Assembly (NCBI GenBank): GCA_028690665.1
Contig: JAQVAV010000007.1
Location: forward strand, 184,603-248,602
Source of the DNA: Paludibacter sp.
GTDB lineage: Bacteria > Bacteroidota > Bacteroidia > Bacteroidales > Paludibacteraceae
Direction of reading: 5' to 3'
DNA: 64,000 nt
Part shown: positions 27,001-35,715 of the stretch, one piece after another
How positions within the stretch are numbered: position 1 is the first letter of the stretch
Layout of the letters: the number at the start of each line of letters is the position of its first letter
Translations under genes and position numbers: made by a program
Notes under the pieces: model-generated
The model's input: only the letters and a program-made list of their open reading frames with translations
Told to the model about the DNA's origin: nothing
The model's database searches: none

Positions 27001-27419
27001 TTGATTTAAGTATTTATTTGTATGGAGTATTTGATAAATTAATGCCGGCAACCTATATTGATAATGGAATTTGGGGTGCAACAATGATAACTCAAGATCA
27101 GAATGCACCAGATGCTATCAAAACCATGTGGAGAAGTGATAACTTAACATCCAAGGTGCCTGGTTATACACAGATGTATAATCAATATGGTGCCGGCGAT
27201 TTCTTTCTGACAAAAATGTGGTTCGTGCGGGTTCGCAATGTTTCTTTAGGATACAATTTCATGTTTAAAAAAGTTATCTCTAATTTGAGAGTTTATGCCG
27301 ATGTGAATAACCCCTGTGTTTTCACAAACTATAAAGGATTAGATCCAGAAACAGACAATTCTGATGTTGCCTACCCGAATGTTCGAACATTTAGTTTAGG
27401 AATAGATGTTACCTTTTAA
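24027..27419 (+). CDS. SusC/RagA-family TonB-dependent transducer (PUL1)
   Basis: A 1130-residue outer membrane importer. In order: signal peptide (ending NTSAQ), STN signalling domain (VTLSFQNETFEKVLNSIKQQ to YFVEKK, about 28-108), carboxypeptidase-D regulatory-like domain (ISGLVTDEKGEPIIGASIV), TonB-box region (DEVVVVGYGVQKKRDLTG), plug with SuSC signature (IRGATSTTGNDPLIVIDGFP; SIEVLKDASATAIYGSRAG), then the 22-strand barrel ending SLGIDVTF. The STN domain allows signalling to FecR and the ECF sigma. It imports oligosaccharides released by the PUL enzymes, together with SusD encoded 36 bases downstream. Confidence 0.96.
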   Translation: MKKARPIAKAILLSLFLTVFTLNTSAQKVTLSFQNETFEKVLNSIKQQTGLSLVFSEQLVDLNRKISIDVNSIQLEDALKQLLLGTNLGYEIKNNKLYFVEKKSDKLKKASAKLKKISGLVTDEKGEPIIGASIVLKGSNTGTITNIDGTFSLDVQDQSEITISYIGYKQSSLKIGKYNNYTIILEEDSKALDEVVVVGYGVQKKRDLTGAVGSVKMIDVPVSTVSTISHALAGTVAGLQVNTLSAQPGGATTFNIRGATSTTGNDPLIVIDGFPISQDGEPGSGNRYDGGSKDFILSSINPNDIESIEVLKDASATAIYGSRAGHGVILITTKRGKTGAPTVKYSVNTAFQTLSDTYKMLSAKDFMIENNKYAYESYLITNKIAPYGVRQLSEFPSDWYTPVYNQTQIDNPLVNTDWVGAITQSGRQQQHNLSVNGGTETTQYQASLGYFDQTGVVKNNGMKRYSSRVNLDQVLSKYFKTGISLLINHNNFDNVPLGSGANEFAGIIRSATQFTPLMPIKDANGDYSLSQVRPFVPNPVSLLNITDKSVDERALGVYYLDFTPIKDLKLKLNTGFDRKYRKRSTYIPVTTLYGKNANGEASINQYDNIDFLLETTATYNKQFLTNNKINAMLGYSYQTFSKEGLNLGNSNFITDAFLYNNIGAGQFAKPTVGSWSGLNSMASFFGRINYSLLERYLITATMRADGASNLASGHQWGYFPSVAAGWRFSDEPFMAKFKNVLTNGKLRVSYGETGNSNIGNGAMSYYVPSSNVVLGETEYGGVQLGQVGNSLLKWETMKETNLGLEIGLFNRLNVTAEVYHRENSNLLNALQLMSYYPISSVAGNVGTTQSTGFELTINSQNISTKNFKWNTILTLSTYKDTWKTRPDSWKPASYEGVNDPIRAIYSYTTGGLIQPDESVPYMLGAQPGMIKMLDINGFQRDTNGDIVYDTKGMPLKTGTPDGKLDDADMKLIGSYDPSFVFGLSNNFKYKNFDLSIYLYGVFDKLMPATYIDNGIWGATMITQDQNAPDAIKTMWRSDNLTSKVPGYTQMYNQYGAGDFFLTKMWFVRVRNVSLGYNFMFKKVISNLRVYADVNNPCVFTNYKGLDPETDNSDVAYPNVRTFSLGIDVTF

Positions 27420-27455
27420 TGAAACCTTTATTAATTACTATATAATTGGATAAAA

Positions 27456-28949
27456 ATGAAAAATAATATTAAATATTTAATTTCTCTTTCTTGGATAATT
27501 TTATTGTTCAATACCTCTTGTACAGATCTTCCTTTACAGATGTCAGGTGTAATTAATCCTGCCGATTTTCCTAAAACAGAGGACGATGCAAAAGCTTTGG
27601 TTACGGCGTGCTATGTCCCATTCCAAAGTAATTTGTATAATGGTATTTTTACAGTTAACAATGACGGTTATCAAATTATAGGAGATATGACAACAGACCT
27701 GGGTGATTGTCAATGGGATAATGGTTTATGGTATGAAGCAATTAATCAAAGCTGGACACCGACAACTCATGCGATTATTCATCATTATGATTATGTGCGA
27801 AAATTAAGTGAATTTACAATGGCTCTTGATAAGATTGAAAAGATGGATAGTACAGTCATGACAAGTCAAAACCGGAAAAGATTTATTGCCGAAGTAAAAT
27901 GTGCAAGAGGATTTATGGGTTACTTGTTATACAACTGGTTTGGTCCGGTACCAGTAGCCACTTTAGCTCAATTAAGTGATCCATTATCAACAGAAGTCGT
28001 TCCTCGCCCAACAAATGAAGAAATGTCTGCCTTTATTGAACAAAACCTGAAAGAAGCAGCGTCAGATCTTGATTATACTTATCTCGGTGAAGATGGTACT
28101 TTCACCAAAGGGTTGGCTAATATGGTTTTACTCAAACTATATATGCATGATAAAAAATGGAATTTAGCTGAAATAATTGGTCGTGAATTGATGGATTCGA
28201 GGTATGGATATAATTTAGTGCCTGAATATTCTGATATTTTTACATATAATAATCAACATAATAATGAAATAATTTATGCCGCAGGCTGTGACGAAAAAGT
28301 ACAACAGCTCTGGTTAGCACATGTTTTACCCGGTCAATATCCAACAGTTAACACGAATATTGTAAAATGGAATGGATATAGAGTTCCCTGGAATTTTTAT
28401 ACTACTTTTCAAACAACTGATAAAAGACTAAAAGTACTTGTCGGTGATTTTGTAGGAACAGATGGAATTCGGTATTGGACGAGATATCGTGGAAATGTAA
28501 TGGTGAAGGGAGTAATTCCGGTAAAGTATGGTGAAGATCCGAAAGCCATTGGTGAAGGTAGTTCAATTGATTGGATTGTTTATCGTTATGCCGATGCATT
28601 AATGTTAACCGCTGAAGCCATTGTACGTAATGGAAATGTTGTTACTTCTGAGGCCGTTGAAATGCTCGATAAAGTGCGTGTTCGAGCCGGATTACCCAGA
28701 TATGAAATATCACGTTATACAACGACAGGAGTAGATGGATTTTTAGCAGATATTTTAATAGAACGTGGCCATGAATTATGGTTTGAAGGAACAAGAAGAG
28801 AAGATTTAATTCGATTTGGAAAATATACAGAATATGCAATTTCAAAAAAGAGTTCTGCAACAGCACAACCCTATATGACCCTTATGCCCATACCACAATC
28901 GGTAATCAACGAGGGAAAAGGAATAATAAAACAAAACCCGGGATACTAA
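27456..28949 (+). CDS. SusD/RagB-family surface glycan-binding lipoprotein (PUL1)
   Basis: A 497-residue lipoprotein: MKNNIKYLISLSWIILLFNTSC, with Cys at the lipobox, followed by the SusD fold (TPR-like helices; FIAEVKCARGFMGYLLYNWFGPVPVA; MLLKLYMHDKKWNLAE region; C-terminal ILIERGHELWFEGTRREDLIRFGKY and MPIPQSVIN). The last motifs are the SusD C-terminal signature. It caps the SusC barrel and captures glycans. It is cotranscribed with susC and followed by a hairpin at 28966-29004. Confidence 0.96.
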   Translation: MKNNIKYLISLSWIILLFNTSCTDLPLQMSGVINPADFPKTEDDAKALVTACYVPFQSNLYNGIFTVNNDGYQIIGDMTTDLGDCQWDNGLWYEAINQSWTPTTHAIIHHYDYVRKLSEFTMALDKIEKMDSTVMTSQNRKRFIAEVKCARGFMGYLLYNWFGPVPVATLAQLSDPLSTEVVPRPTNEEMSAFIEQNLKEAASDLDYTYLGEDGTFTKGLANMVLLKLYMHDKKWNLAEIIGRELMDSRYGYNLVPEYSDIFTYNNQHNNEIIYAAGCDEKVQQLWLAHVLPGQYPTVNTNIVKWNGYRVPWNFYTTFQTTDKRLKVLVGDFVGTDGIRYWTRYRGNVMVKGVIPVKYGEDPKAIGEGSSIDWIVYRYADALMLTAEAIVRNGNVVTSEAVEMLDKVRVRAGLPRYEISRYTTTGVDGFLADILIERGHELWFEGTRREDLIRFGKYTEYAISKKSSATAQPYMTLMPIPQSVINEGKGIIKQNPGY

Positions 28950-28965
28950 CTTTAGAATTTAAATA

Positions 28966-29004
28966 GTTCAAACAGTAGTTAATAACATTGACTTCTGTTT
29001 GAAC
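28966..29004 (+). repeat. Hairpin downstream of susD
   Basis: GTTCAAACAG (28966-28975) pairs perfectly with CTGTTTGAAC (28995-29004) around a 19-nt loop. No T run follows. It may protect the susC-susD mRNA 3' part or act as a partial terminator. Confidence 0.6.
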
Positions 29005-29040
29005 AATAAACTTTATTAATCACTTAAATTTAAATGTAAA

Positions 29041-29868
29041 ATGAAAACAAAGTTACTTTTCGTATCCGTTTCACTATTTCTTAGTGTAACTTTTGTAAAT
29101 GCCGGTTCTAACATTATTCTTTATGATAATGCTCCGGTACTTTTTCCGAATACAGGTAATTCATGGCCTGGAAGTGGGTCAGTTGATTTTTTAAGTACAG
29201 ATGCTCCTTATGCTGGAACAAACTGTATTAAATGGGTTGTTGGAGGTTCATATACTGATTGGACACTTCAAGCTTGGCCAACACAGGACTTATCAACTCA
29301 AACAAGTTATAATTTTGAGTATTATTACAGAACTACCTACAGTGGGGCTGTTTGGTTGAAATGGCAATTTATATCAAATATTGGCGTAGCACCTTGGACT
29401 CAAGGTACTTTTACTTTCACTACTCAAAATGATTGGATTAGTGATGGAGCATGGCATAAAACGTCAATTCCATTATCTTCTTTTGCCGGTGATGCAAATT
29501 TCTCATGGAGTCAGGTCGAAAGATTCAGAATTACTTCCGATTGGGATGCATCTCTTGCCGGTAAGATATTCTATTTTGACGATATCAGATTAGTACCACA
29601 AACAGCAACTGGAGTAAATGAAGTGACAAATAATCAACTCTCAGTTTATGCTTCAGAAAATGGAGTTCAAATTAATAATGGTAGTGTCGCCGGTAATGTT
29701 GTTATTTATAATATGCAGGGACAAAATGTGAAGAATTTAGGTTATTTGAATGCTAATAGTAAAACTACCTGGAATAGAAAAAATGATTCGGGTAATCAAT
29801 TACCGGCTGGGATTTACTTGTGTAGAATTCAAAACTCAAAACAAGCAAGTAAATTTATGATTAACTAA
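29041..29868 (+). CDS. Exported carbohydrate-binding-like protein with T9SS sorting domain (A)
   Basis: A 275-residue protein with signal peptide MKTKLLFVSVSLFLSVTFVNAG. Residues about 25-185 form an aromatic, beta-sandwich-like module (TNCIKWVVGGSYTDWTLQAW; GKIFYFDDIRL) resembling galactose-binding-like or CBM domains. Residues about 195-275 are a T9SS type A-like sorting domain (LSVYASENGVQINNG, NVVIYNMQGQNVKNLGYLN, LPAGIYLCRI). It occupies the slot where PULs encode a surface glycan-binding protein, but has no lipobox Cys. It is paralogous to the next gene. The binding role is inferred from position and fold. Confidence 0.78.
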   Translation: MKTKLLFVSVSLFLSVTFVNAGSNIILYDNAPVLFPNTGNSWPGSGSVDFLSTDAPYAGTNCIKWVVGGSYTDWTLQAWPTQDLSTQTSYNFEYYYRTTYSGAVWLKWQFISNIGVAPWTQGTFTFTTQNDWISDGAWHKTSIPLSSFAGDANFSWSQVERFRITSDWDASLAGKIFYFDDIRLVPQTATGVNEVTNNQLSVYASENGVQINNGSVAGNVVIYNMQGQNVKNLGYLNANSKTTWNRKNDSGNQLPAGIYLCRIQNSKQASKFMIN

Positions 29869-29903
29869 AATAAATAATAAAATCACATATTAAATTTATC
29901 AAT

Positions 29904-30773
29904 ATGAAAACAAAATTATTTTTTATTGTAACATTTATTTTCACTTTGTCATTACTAAAAGCACAAACTCCTTTTATAATGTATGATGATATTGCACAAG
30001 GATATAGTGCCTCATTTAATTCATGGCCAACAACAAATTTTTGGGCTAATTGTGATGCACCTGCTGGAGTTCAATATTCAGGAGCGAATTGTATCGAGTG
30101 GGATCCCGCAGTTTCCGGAACAAATATATGGGAAGAATTTTATATAATGTGGTGGGATGGTTCAAGAAATGGAGGAATTGATCTTTCTTCTTATGCTAAT
30201 GCAGGAGATGTACTTCAATTTTATTTTAAGTCATCAAGTACAGTTGGGTTAGATCCTTATTATGTAAAGTTTGTGGATTATACGCCAACAGCAGGTCAAT
30301 TTGTAGCTAAAGCTTTTCTTACAAATGCTCAATTAGTTTGTGATGGCACATGGCATCAAGTAAATATTCCACTTAGCACTTTTTTGCAGAATTCGGATGC
30401 AGGATTTACATGGGAATATATAAATACAATGAGGTTTACAAAAGAAGATGCTACTCCTGTATTTGGTCAGTCATTCTTTTTTGATCAAATTAGTTTGACT
30501 ACAGCGACAACTGGATTAGAAAATAATAAAGCAAATAATAAATTATCAGTTTATATATTGAGTAATGAAGCTCAGATAAATATGGGCGATATAGCAGGAA
30601 AAGTAGTTATTTATAACATGAATGGTCAAACCGTTAAAAATATCGGTTATCTAGAAGCTAATACTAAACTTTTGTGGAACAAAAAAGGTGACAATGGAAA
30701 TACCTTACCAGTAGGAATTTACATGTGTAAAATTCAAGGTACAAAAGAAGTATCAAAAATAATGCTTCGTTAA
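29904..30773 (+). CDS. Exported carbohydrate-binding-like protein with T9SS sorting domain (B)
   Basis: A 289-residue paralogue of the preceding protein, 35 bases downstream. The signal peptide is MKTKLFFIVTFIFTLSLLKAQ. The binding-like module includes ANCIEWDPAVSGTNIWEEFY, HQVNIPLSTFLQNSD and QSFFFDQISL. The C-terminal T9SS domain has LSVYILSNEAQINMG, KVVIYNMNGQTVKNIGYLE and LPVGIYMCKI. No catalytic motif is seen. The pair probably presents two related glycan-binding proteins at the surface. Confidence 0.78.
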   Translation: MKTKLFFIVTFIFTLSLLKAQTPFIMYDDIAQGYSASFNSWPTTNFWANCDAPAGVQYSGANCIEWDPAVSGTNIWEEFYIMWWDGSRNGGIDLSSYANAGDVLQFYFKSSSTVGLDPYYVKFVDYTPTAGQFVAKAFLTNAQLVCDGTWHQVNIPLSTFLQNSDAGFTWEYINTMRFTKEDATPVFGQSFFFDQISLTTATTGLENNKANNKLSVYILSNEAQINMGDIAGKVVIYNMNGQTVKNIGYLEANTKLLWNKKGDNGNTLPVGIYMCKIQGTKEVSKIMLR

Positions 30774-30787
30774 CCGTCATACAATCT

Positions 30788-30830
30788 ATTAATAGTTCAA
30801 TTTTGTTTCCAAAATTGAACTATTAATTTT
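30788..30830 (+). terminator. Strong hairpin/terminator within PUL1
   Basis: ATTAATAGTTCAATTTTG / CAAAATTGAACTATTAAT is a perfect 18-bp stem with a TTTC loop, followed by TTT. It separates the transport and binding genes from the hydrolase genes and may lower expression of the latter, or end one transcript. Confidence 0.75.
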
Positions 30831-30943
30831 CAACTTCCCTACCGAATACCGATAACCCATAACGTTACTCAATTGCCCAAAATATTCAATTATTTTTTCT
30901 ATTAATTTAATTGAATATTGTAAATCAGTATCATTAATTATAT

Positions 30944-32587
30944 ATGAAAAACCTGAAATTATTTTTTGTAGTTAGTTTGATTTTCAGTACGATTAATGCC
31001 TATTCAAAGGAATTAACCGATTATGCTCTTGTTAATTCCATAATTGTTTCACAAACCAACCTACAAACTATTAAAGGTTGGGGTGTCACAGTTAATGCAT
31101 TAACGAACTCAACGGCAAAGCAAGCAGAATTAATAGATTTAGGAATTACAATTGCCCGAATCTACATGGATCATACAGAAAGTAATGCAGATGGTACTGT
31201 TGTTACAAGCGCAATGGACGGTATTTGTAATCAGATTGATATAGTTAACAGGTATAACCTTTCGTATATTTTAAGTTCGTGGTGTCCAAATTATTCCATG
31301 AAGGATAATAATGTAATGAGTGGGGCGGGGAAACTTCGAACAGATAAAGAAGGTGTTTTTACAGATTATTGGGTAAATGTTTGTGCATATATCCAATCAA
31401 AAGGATTACCGTTGCCAACTGCAATAAGTATTCAAAATGAACCTACAAATGGTACATCAACATATGACGGTATGGGATTTCAAGGTCAGGACACATATAA
31501 TTATACACAGTATTACAGAGTAATTAAATCATTAAGAAGCAAATTAGACATAACTGGTTACACTTCTGTTTATCTCCTTGGCCCAGAAGAAGGCTCTTAT
31601 TGTACCGGTAAAACTTGGGGAAATGCGCTTGCTTTTCTTGGCGGTGTTGGATTTCCTGCGTTTAATGATGCAACTTTGAAAAATGCAATTTGGGGCTGTT
31701 CTGCTCATAGTTACAATTGGGGAGGTGAAATTACGGATATTGCATCATGGAGAGATGGTTGTGAAAAATGGGGAAAAGATAAATGGATGACAGAATTTAG
31801 CGATGTAGAAACAGTTAATAAAAGTGCACCAACTTATACTTTTGCAATTGAATCTACCCGAAGATTTTGTTCAGATATGGCTTTCGTAAGAAATAATTAC
31901 TGGCTTTGGTGGTCAGCATCACAAGGTACTTACCCGGAAGTGTTACTCGATGGAACTTATTATTGGAAATTACCCATTTATTATATTCTGCAAAAAATAT
32001 GGAAAAATGTTCCTGTAGGTTCATTTGCTCGAAAAGTTACAAGCACAAACAGTGGTTTAGTTACAACCGATGCCATAAACATGGATGCAGTTGCTTTTGT
32101 AACACCCGAAAATAAAACGGTAGTAGTTTTAGTGAACTTTACTGCTAAATCAATTTCACAAAGTGTTGATGGTTTAACAGGAAATAAGGCGGACATTTAT
32201 CAAAGCACTTCTACTCAAAATATGTTGTTAACGGACTCACCAACTATTTCATCAGGCGTTATTTCATCCGTCACTCTTCCTGCTTTAAGTGTTACAGTTA
32301 TTGTAACAAATAATGTTTCAGAAGTTGAGTCAATCTTCAATAAAGTAAAAAATCAACTCTCAGTTTCAGTTTATGAAAATGAATTAAAAATAATGACTGG
32401 CAGTATTGCTGGGAATGTTATAATTTACAATGCTAAGGGTCAAGATATAAAAGATTTAGGTTATTTGAATTCCAATAGTTATACTATTTGGGATAAAAAA
32501 AATAATGAAAACAATCAACTACCATCAGGAATTTATTTCTTCAAACTTAAAAATCAATCTGGTGGTTGTAAGATTTTTCTAAAATAA
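30944..32587 (+). CDS. GH30-like glycoside hydrolase with T9SS sorting domain
   Basis: A 547-residue clan GH-A enzyme. Signal peptide MKNLKLFFVVSLIFSTINAYS. The catalytic barrel starts at TIKGWGVTVNALTNST. The acid/base candidate is Glu in AISIQNEPTNG (about residue 167), and the nucleophile candidate is Glu in KWMTEFSDVET (about 283). A beta-sandwich follows (about 370-465), then a T9SS type A-like C-terminal domain (LSVSVYENELKIMTG; NVIIYNAKGQDIKDLGYLN; LPSGIYFFKLK). The family includes beta-1,6-glucanases, glucosylceramidases and xylanases; the sequence alone does not decide the linkage. A paralogue lies at 36822-38690. Confidence 0.83.
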   Translation: MKNLKLFFVVSLIFSTINAYSKELTDYALVNSIIVSQTNLQTIKGWGVTVNALTNSTAKQAELIDLGITIARIYMDHTESNADGTVVTSAMDGICNQIDIVNRYNLSYILSSWCPNYSMKDNNVMSGAGKLRTDKEGVFTDYWVNVCAYIQSKGLPLPTAISIQNEPTNGTSTYDGMGFQGQDTYNYTQYYRVIKSLRSKLDITGYTSVYLLGPEEGSYCTGKTWGNALAFLGGVGFPAFNDATLKNAIWGCSAHSYNWGGEITDIASWRDGCEKWGKDKWMTEFSDVETVNKSAPTYTFAIESTRRFCSDMAFVRNNYWLWWSASQGTYPEVLLDGTYYWKLPIYYILQKIWKNVPVGSFARKVTSTNSGLVTTDAINMDAVAFVTPENKTVVVLVNFTAKSISQSVDGLTGNKADIYQSTSTQNMLLTDSPTISSGVISSVTLPALSVTVIVTNNVSEVESIFNKVKNQLSVSVYENELKIMTGSIAGNVIIYNAKGQDIKDLGYLNSNSYTIWDKKNNENNQLPSGIYFFKLKNQSGGCKIFLK

Positions 32588-32600
32588 ACAAAAATAAAAA

Positions 32601-34769
32601 ATGAAAAAAAAGCTTTCAATTATTTTGGTTACATTGATATCAATTGTAACATATGCTCAAAACACGGCCCAATATTTAGATAATAAAATATCTCTCAATG
32701 AGAGAGTTGAAGATGCACTGAACCGGATGACACTTGAAGAAAAGGTGGCTTTGTGTCATGCTCAATCAAGATTCTCAGCACCCGGGGTTCCTCGTCTCGG
32801 AATTTCTGAACTTTGGATGCTCGATGGTCCTTTTGGTGTGCGTCAGGAATCAGTTTGGGATGATTGGATTTCGGCTCGACAAACGAACGATTCCTGCATA
32901 GCTTTCCCAGCATTGACTTGCTTAGCAGCAACATGGAATCCTCAATTAGCATCTAATTATGGCAAAGCTTTGGGTGAAGAATTCAATTACCGAAATAAAA
33001 ATATTGCTCTTGGTCCAGGCATTAATATATGTCGTACTCCATTGAATGGAAGAAATTTTGAGTATATGGGCGAAGATCCATATCTTACTTCAGTTATGTG
33101 TGTACCTTATATTCAGGGAGTTCAAAAATCTGGCGTTGCGGCATGTGTGAAACATTATGCTTTAAATAACCAGGAAACAAATCGGGATTTTGTGAATGTA
33201 AATGTCAGTCAAAGAGCATTGCATGAAATATATTTACCCGCTTTTAAGGCTGCTGTCTACGATGGAAAAGTATGGTCAATTATGGGGTCTTATAATAAAT
33301 ACGAAGGACAACATTGCTGTGAAAATGATTATTTATTAAACAAGATTTTGAAAGAACAGTGGGGTTTTGATGGAGTGGTCATTTCAGATTGGGGTGGAAC
33401 ATATAATACTTACGAAGCTGCTGAAAACGGACTTGATCTTGAAATGGGAACTTTTGCTAACGATGTTAAACCTTTTACAAAAGGGATTTATGGTAAATTT
33501 TACCTTTCAGATCCATATTTAAAAGCACTTCGGGATGGAAAAGTAACTATGGAAAAACTGAATGATAAAGTACGTCGCTTGTTACTTTTGACATTTAGAA
33601 CTGCCATGAATAGGAATAAACCTTTCGGTTCTTTTAATACACCTGAACATCTTGAAACAGCAAGACAGATTGGAGAAGAAGGCATTGTTCTGCTAAAAAA
33701 TGAAAATGCGCTATTACCATTGAATTTAGAACATTTAAAAAACATAGCTGTAATTGGTGACAATGCAACTCGGACAATGTCGGATGGTGGTGGTAGTTCA
33801 GGGCTTAAAGTACATCAGGAGATTACGCCATTAGAGGGTTTACAAAATAAATTGGGTGGCAAAGTAAACATATTCTATGCCAAAGGATATTCAGAAAAAG
33901 ATGATCAGGCAAATAAACTAATGATTGAAGCTTTAGAAGTTGCAAAAAAATCGGACATAATTCTTTTTTTTGGTGGGCTAAATAAGTTTTATCATCAAGA
34001 GTGTGAAGGTGCTGATCGAGATTCTTATGGTTTACCATTCGGGCAAGACAAACTGATTGCAGAATTATTGAAGGTAAATAAAAATATTGTTTTTTTAAAT
34101 ATCAGTGGCTCTGCCGTTGCCATGCCATGGGCAAATCAAGTACCTTCTATTTTGCAAGCATGGTATCTTGGTTCAGAAACTGGTAATGCTTTAGCTAACA
34201 TTCTTACAGGCGATGTAAATCCATCGGGTAAGTTACCAATATCTTTTCCGTATAAAATTGAAGATTGTGGTGCGCACTCATTTGATAAGATGTGCTATCC
34301 CGGAGATAGTTTAAATGTATTTTATAAAGAAGATATTTTGGTCGGATACAGATGGTATGATACTAAAAATATTCCGGTTCAATTTTGCTTTGGGCATGGA
34401 TTAAGTTATACCACTTTTACTTTTGGGAAACCAATAATAAATTCAAATGAAATCTCTTCAAATGATACATTAAATATTTCAGTTCCAATTAGAAACAATG
34501 GTGGAAGAGAGGGCTCTGAAGTAGTTCAGCTTTATATCAGAGATTTGAAATCCACGGTATTGAGACCAAACAAAGAATTAAAATCGTTTACAAAAGTATT
34601 ACTTAAGTCAGGTGAAGAAAAACTTGTTTCTTTCAAAATAGTAAAAGAAGATTTGCAATTTTTCGATGAAAAAAGTATGCAATTTAAAGTTGAGAAAGGA
34701 GCATTTGAAGCTTCAATAGGTTCATCTTCTATTGACATTCGACAAAAAATAAAATTCAACTATAAATAA
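32601..34769 (+). CDS. GH3 beta-glucosidase-like enzyme
   Basis: A 722-residue GH3 protein with signal peptide MKKKLSIILVTLISIVTYAQ. The N-terminal TIM-like barrel has ALGPGINICRTPLNGRNFEY and the nucleophile Asp in VVISDWGGTYNTYEAAENG (about residue 262). The (alpha/beta)6 sandwich domain follows (EEGIVLLKNENALLPL), then the C-terminal fibronectin-III-like domain (NNGGREGSEVVQLYIRD, about 640-715). GH3 enzymes of this form usually remove terminal beta-glucose from oligosaccharides in the periplasm. It lies 13 bases downstream of GH30 and 6 upstream of GH16, so the three are cotranscribed. Confidence 0.93.
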   Translation: MKKKLSIILVTLISIVTYAQNTAQYLDNKISLNERVEDALNRMTLEEKVALCHAQSRFSAPGVPRLGISELWMLDGPFGVRQESVWDDWISARQTNDSCIAFPALTCLAATWNPQLASNYGKALGEEFNYRNKNIALGPGINICRTPLNGRNFEYMGEDPYLTSVMCVPYIQGVQKSGVAACVKHYALNNQETNRDFVNVNVSQRALHEIYLPAFKAAVYDGKVWSIMGSYNKYEGQHCCENDYLLNKILKEQWGFDGVVISDWGGTYNTYEAAENGLDLEMGTFANDVKPFTKGIYGKFYLSDPYLKALRDGKVTMEKLNDKVRRLLLLTFRTAMNRNKPFGSFNTPEHLETARQIGEEGIVLLKNENALLPLNLEHLKNIAVIGDNATRTMSDGGGSSGLKVHQEITPLEGLQNKLGGKVNIFYAKGYSEKDDQANKLMIEALEVAKKSDIILFFGGLNKFYHQECEGADRDSYGLPFGQDKLIAELLKVNKNIVFLNISGSAVAMPWANQVPSILQAWYLGSETGNALANILTGDVNPSGKLPISFPYKIEDCGAHSFDKMCYPGDSLNVFYKEDILVGYRWYDTKNIPVQFCFGHGLSYTTFTFGKPIINSNEISSNDTLNISVPIRNNGGREGSEVVQLYIRDLKSTVLRPNKELKSFTKVLLKSGEEKLVSFKIVKEDLQFFDEKSMQFKVEKGAFEASIGSSSIDIRQKIKFNYK

Positions 34770-34775
34770 TATATC

Positions 34776-35651
34776 ATGTCAAAATTAAATCTGAATAAAG
34801 TGATTATTGTTAATTTTGTTTCACTTGTGTTGATTCTTTTTGCTTTGCCAAGCTGTGAAAAGCCAGCAGATGAACCGATTATAATCAAAAATAAGTATAA
34901 CGATTTTCCGGCAAATCCCTCAAACAAAAATGGATATACATTGGATTTTCAAGATGAGTTTAACAACAACGCTCTTGATCTTACAAAATGGCCATCGCCA
35001 ACAAGTGTTACAACGAAATACACATTTAGTGACTCTTGTTTGAATCTTTATATTGATGCAACAACTAAGCCAGCAAATGGGGATTTAGTTTATAATTTTA
35101 GGTATAGTCAAATTAATACTTATAAAAAGATTACAAAATTGGCAAATGGTTCATTCATAACTGCTATAACTCCAACGGAGGGTTATGCCACAAAATATGG
35201 TTATTTTGAAATGCGAGCCAAGTTACCCGATTGCGGAGGAGGTGGCCATTGTGCATGGTGGATGGTGGGAAATCCAGATGATGGAGTGAATCAAACTCAA
35301 AGTGCCGAAATTGATATTATTGAGCCATTGTATAGTAAAGTGAACGATTCTGCTCCAAAAGTTCATCCTTGGTATGATAATAATTGTTATGAATGGAGTA
35401 AGATGTTGAACAACAATGGTTACCCTGAAAAAGAATATCATATCTATGGAATGGATTGGTCTCCAGGAGGTATAAAATTCTATTATGATAATCAATTAAT
35501 TGCTAATACAACAAATTCTCCCGCATATAAAATGACTATAATTCTTTCATTATATGCTTGTAGTGATCATTCATATTGGTCAGGTTGGGATAATGGCGTT
35601 TATCCAAAAATATTCAGTATCGATTATATCAGAGTATGGAAAAAAAACTAA
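34776..35651 (+). CDS. GH16 endo-glycosidase, lipoprotein
   Basis: A 291-residue lipoprotein; the lipobox is FALPSCEK (Cys about 28). The GH16 jelly-roll starts FPANPSNKNGYTLDFQDEFN. The active-site strand is QSAEIDIIEPLY (ExDxxE, about 178-183), in which the first Glu is the nucleophile and the last the acid/base. Typical flanking motifs YGYFEMRAKLPDCGGGGHCAWWM and FHIYGMDWSPGGIKFYYD-type sequence are present. The ExDxxE form occurs in laminarinases, beta-agarases and related enzymes. No extra domain. Parts are nearly identical at nucleotide level to the GH16 gene at 38966. Confidence 0.9.
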   Translation: MSKLNLNKVIIVNFVSLVLILFALPSCEKPADEPIIIKNKYNDFPANPSNKNGYTLDFQDEFNNNALDLTKWPSPTSVTTKYTFSDSCLNLYIDATTKPANGDLVYNFRYSQINTYKKITKLANGSFITAITPTEGYATKYGYFEMRAKLPDCGGGGHCAWWMVGNPDDGVNQTQSAEIDIIEPLYSKVNDSAPKVHPWYDNNCYEWSKMLNNNGYPEKEYHIYGMDWSPGGIKFYYDNQLIANTTNSPAYKMTIILSLYACSDHSYWSGWDNGVYPKIFSIDYIRVWKKN

Positions 35652-35715
35652 TACTTACAAAAGTTTGATTTAATAAAAGTAAGTTTAGAATCATATCAAT
35701 AACCACAAAAGTGAA

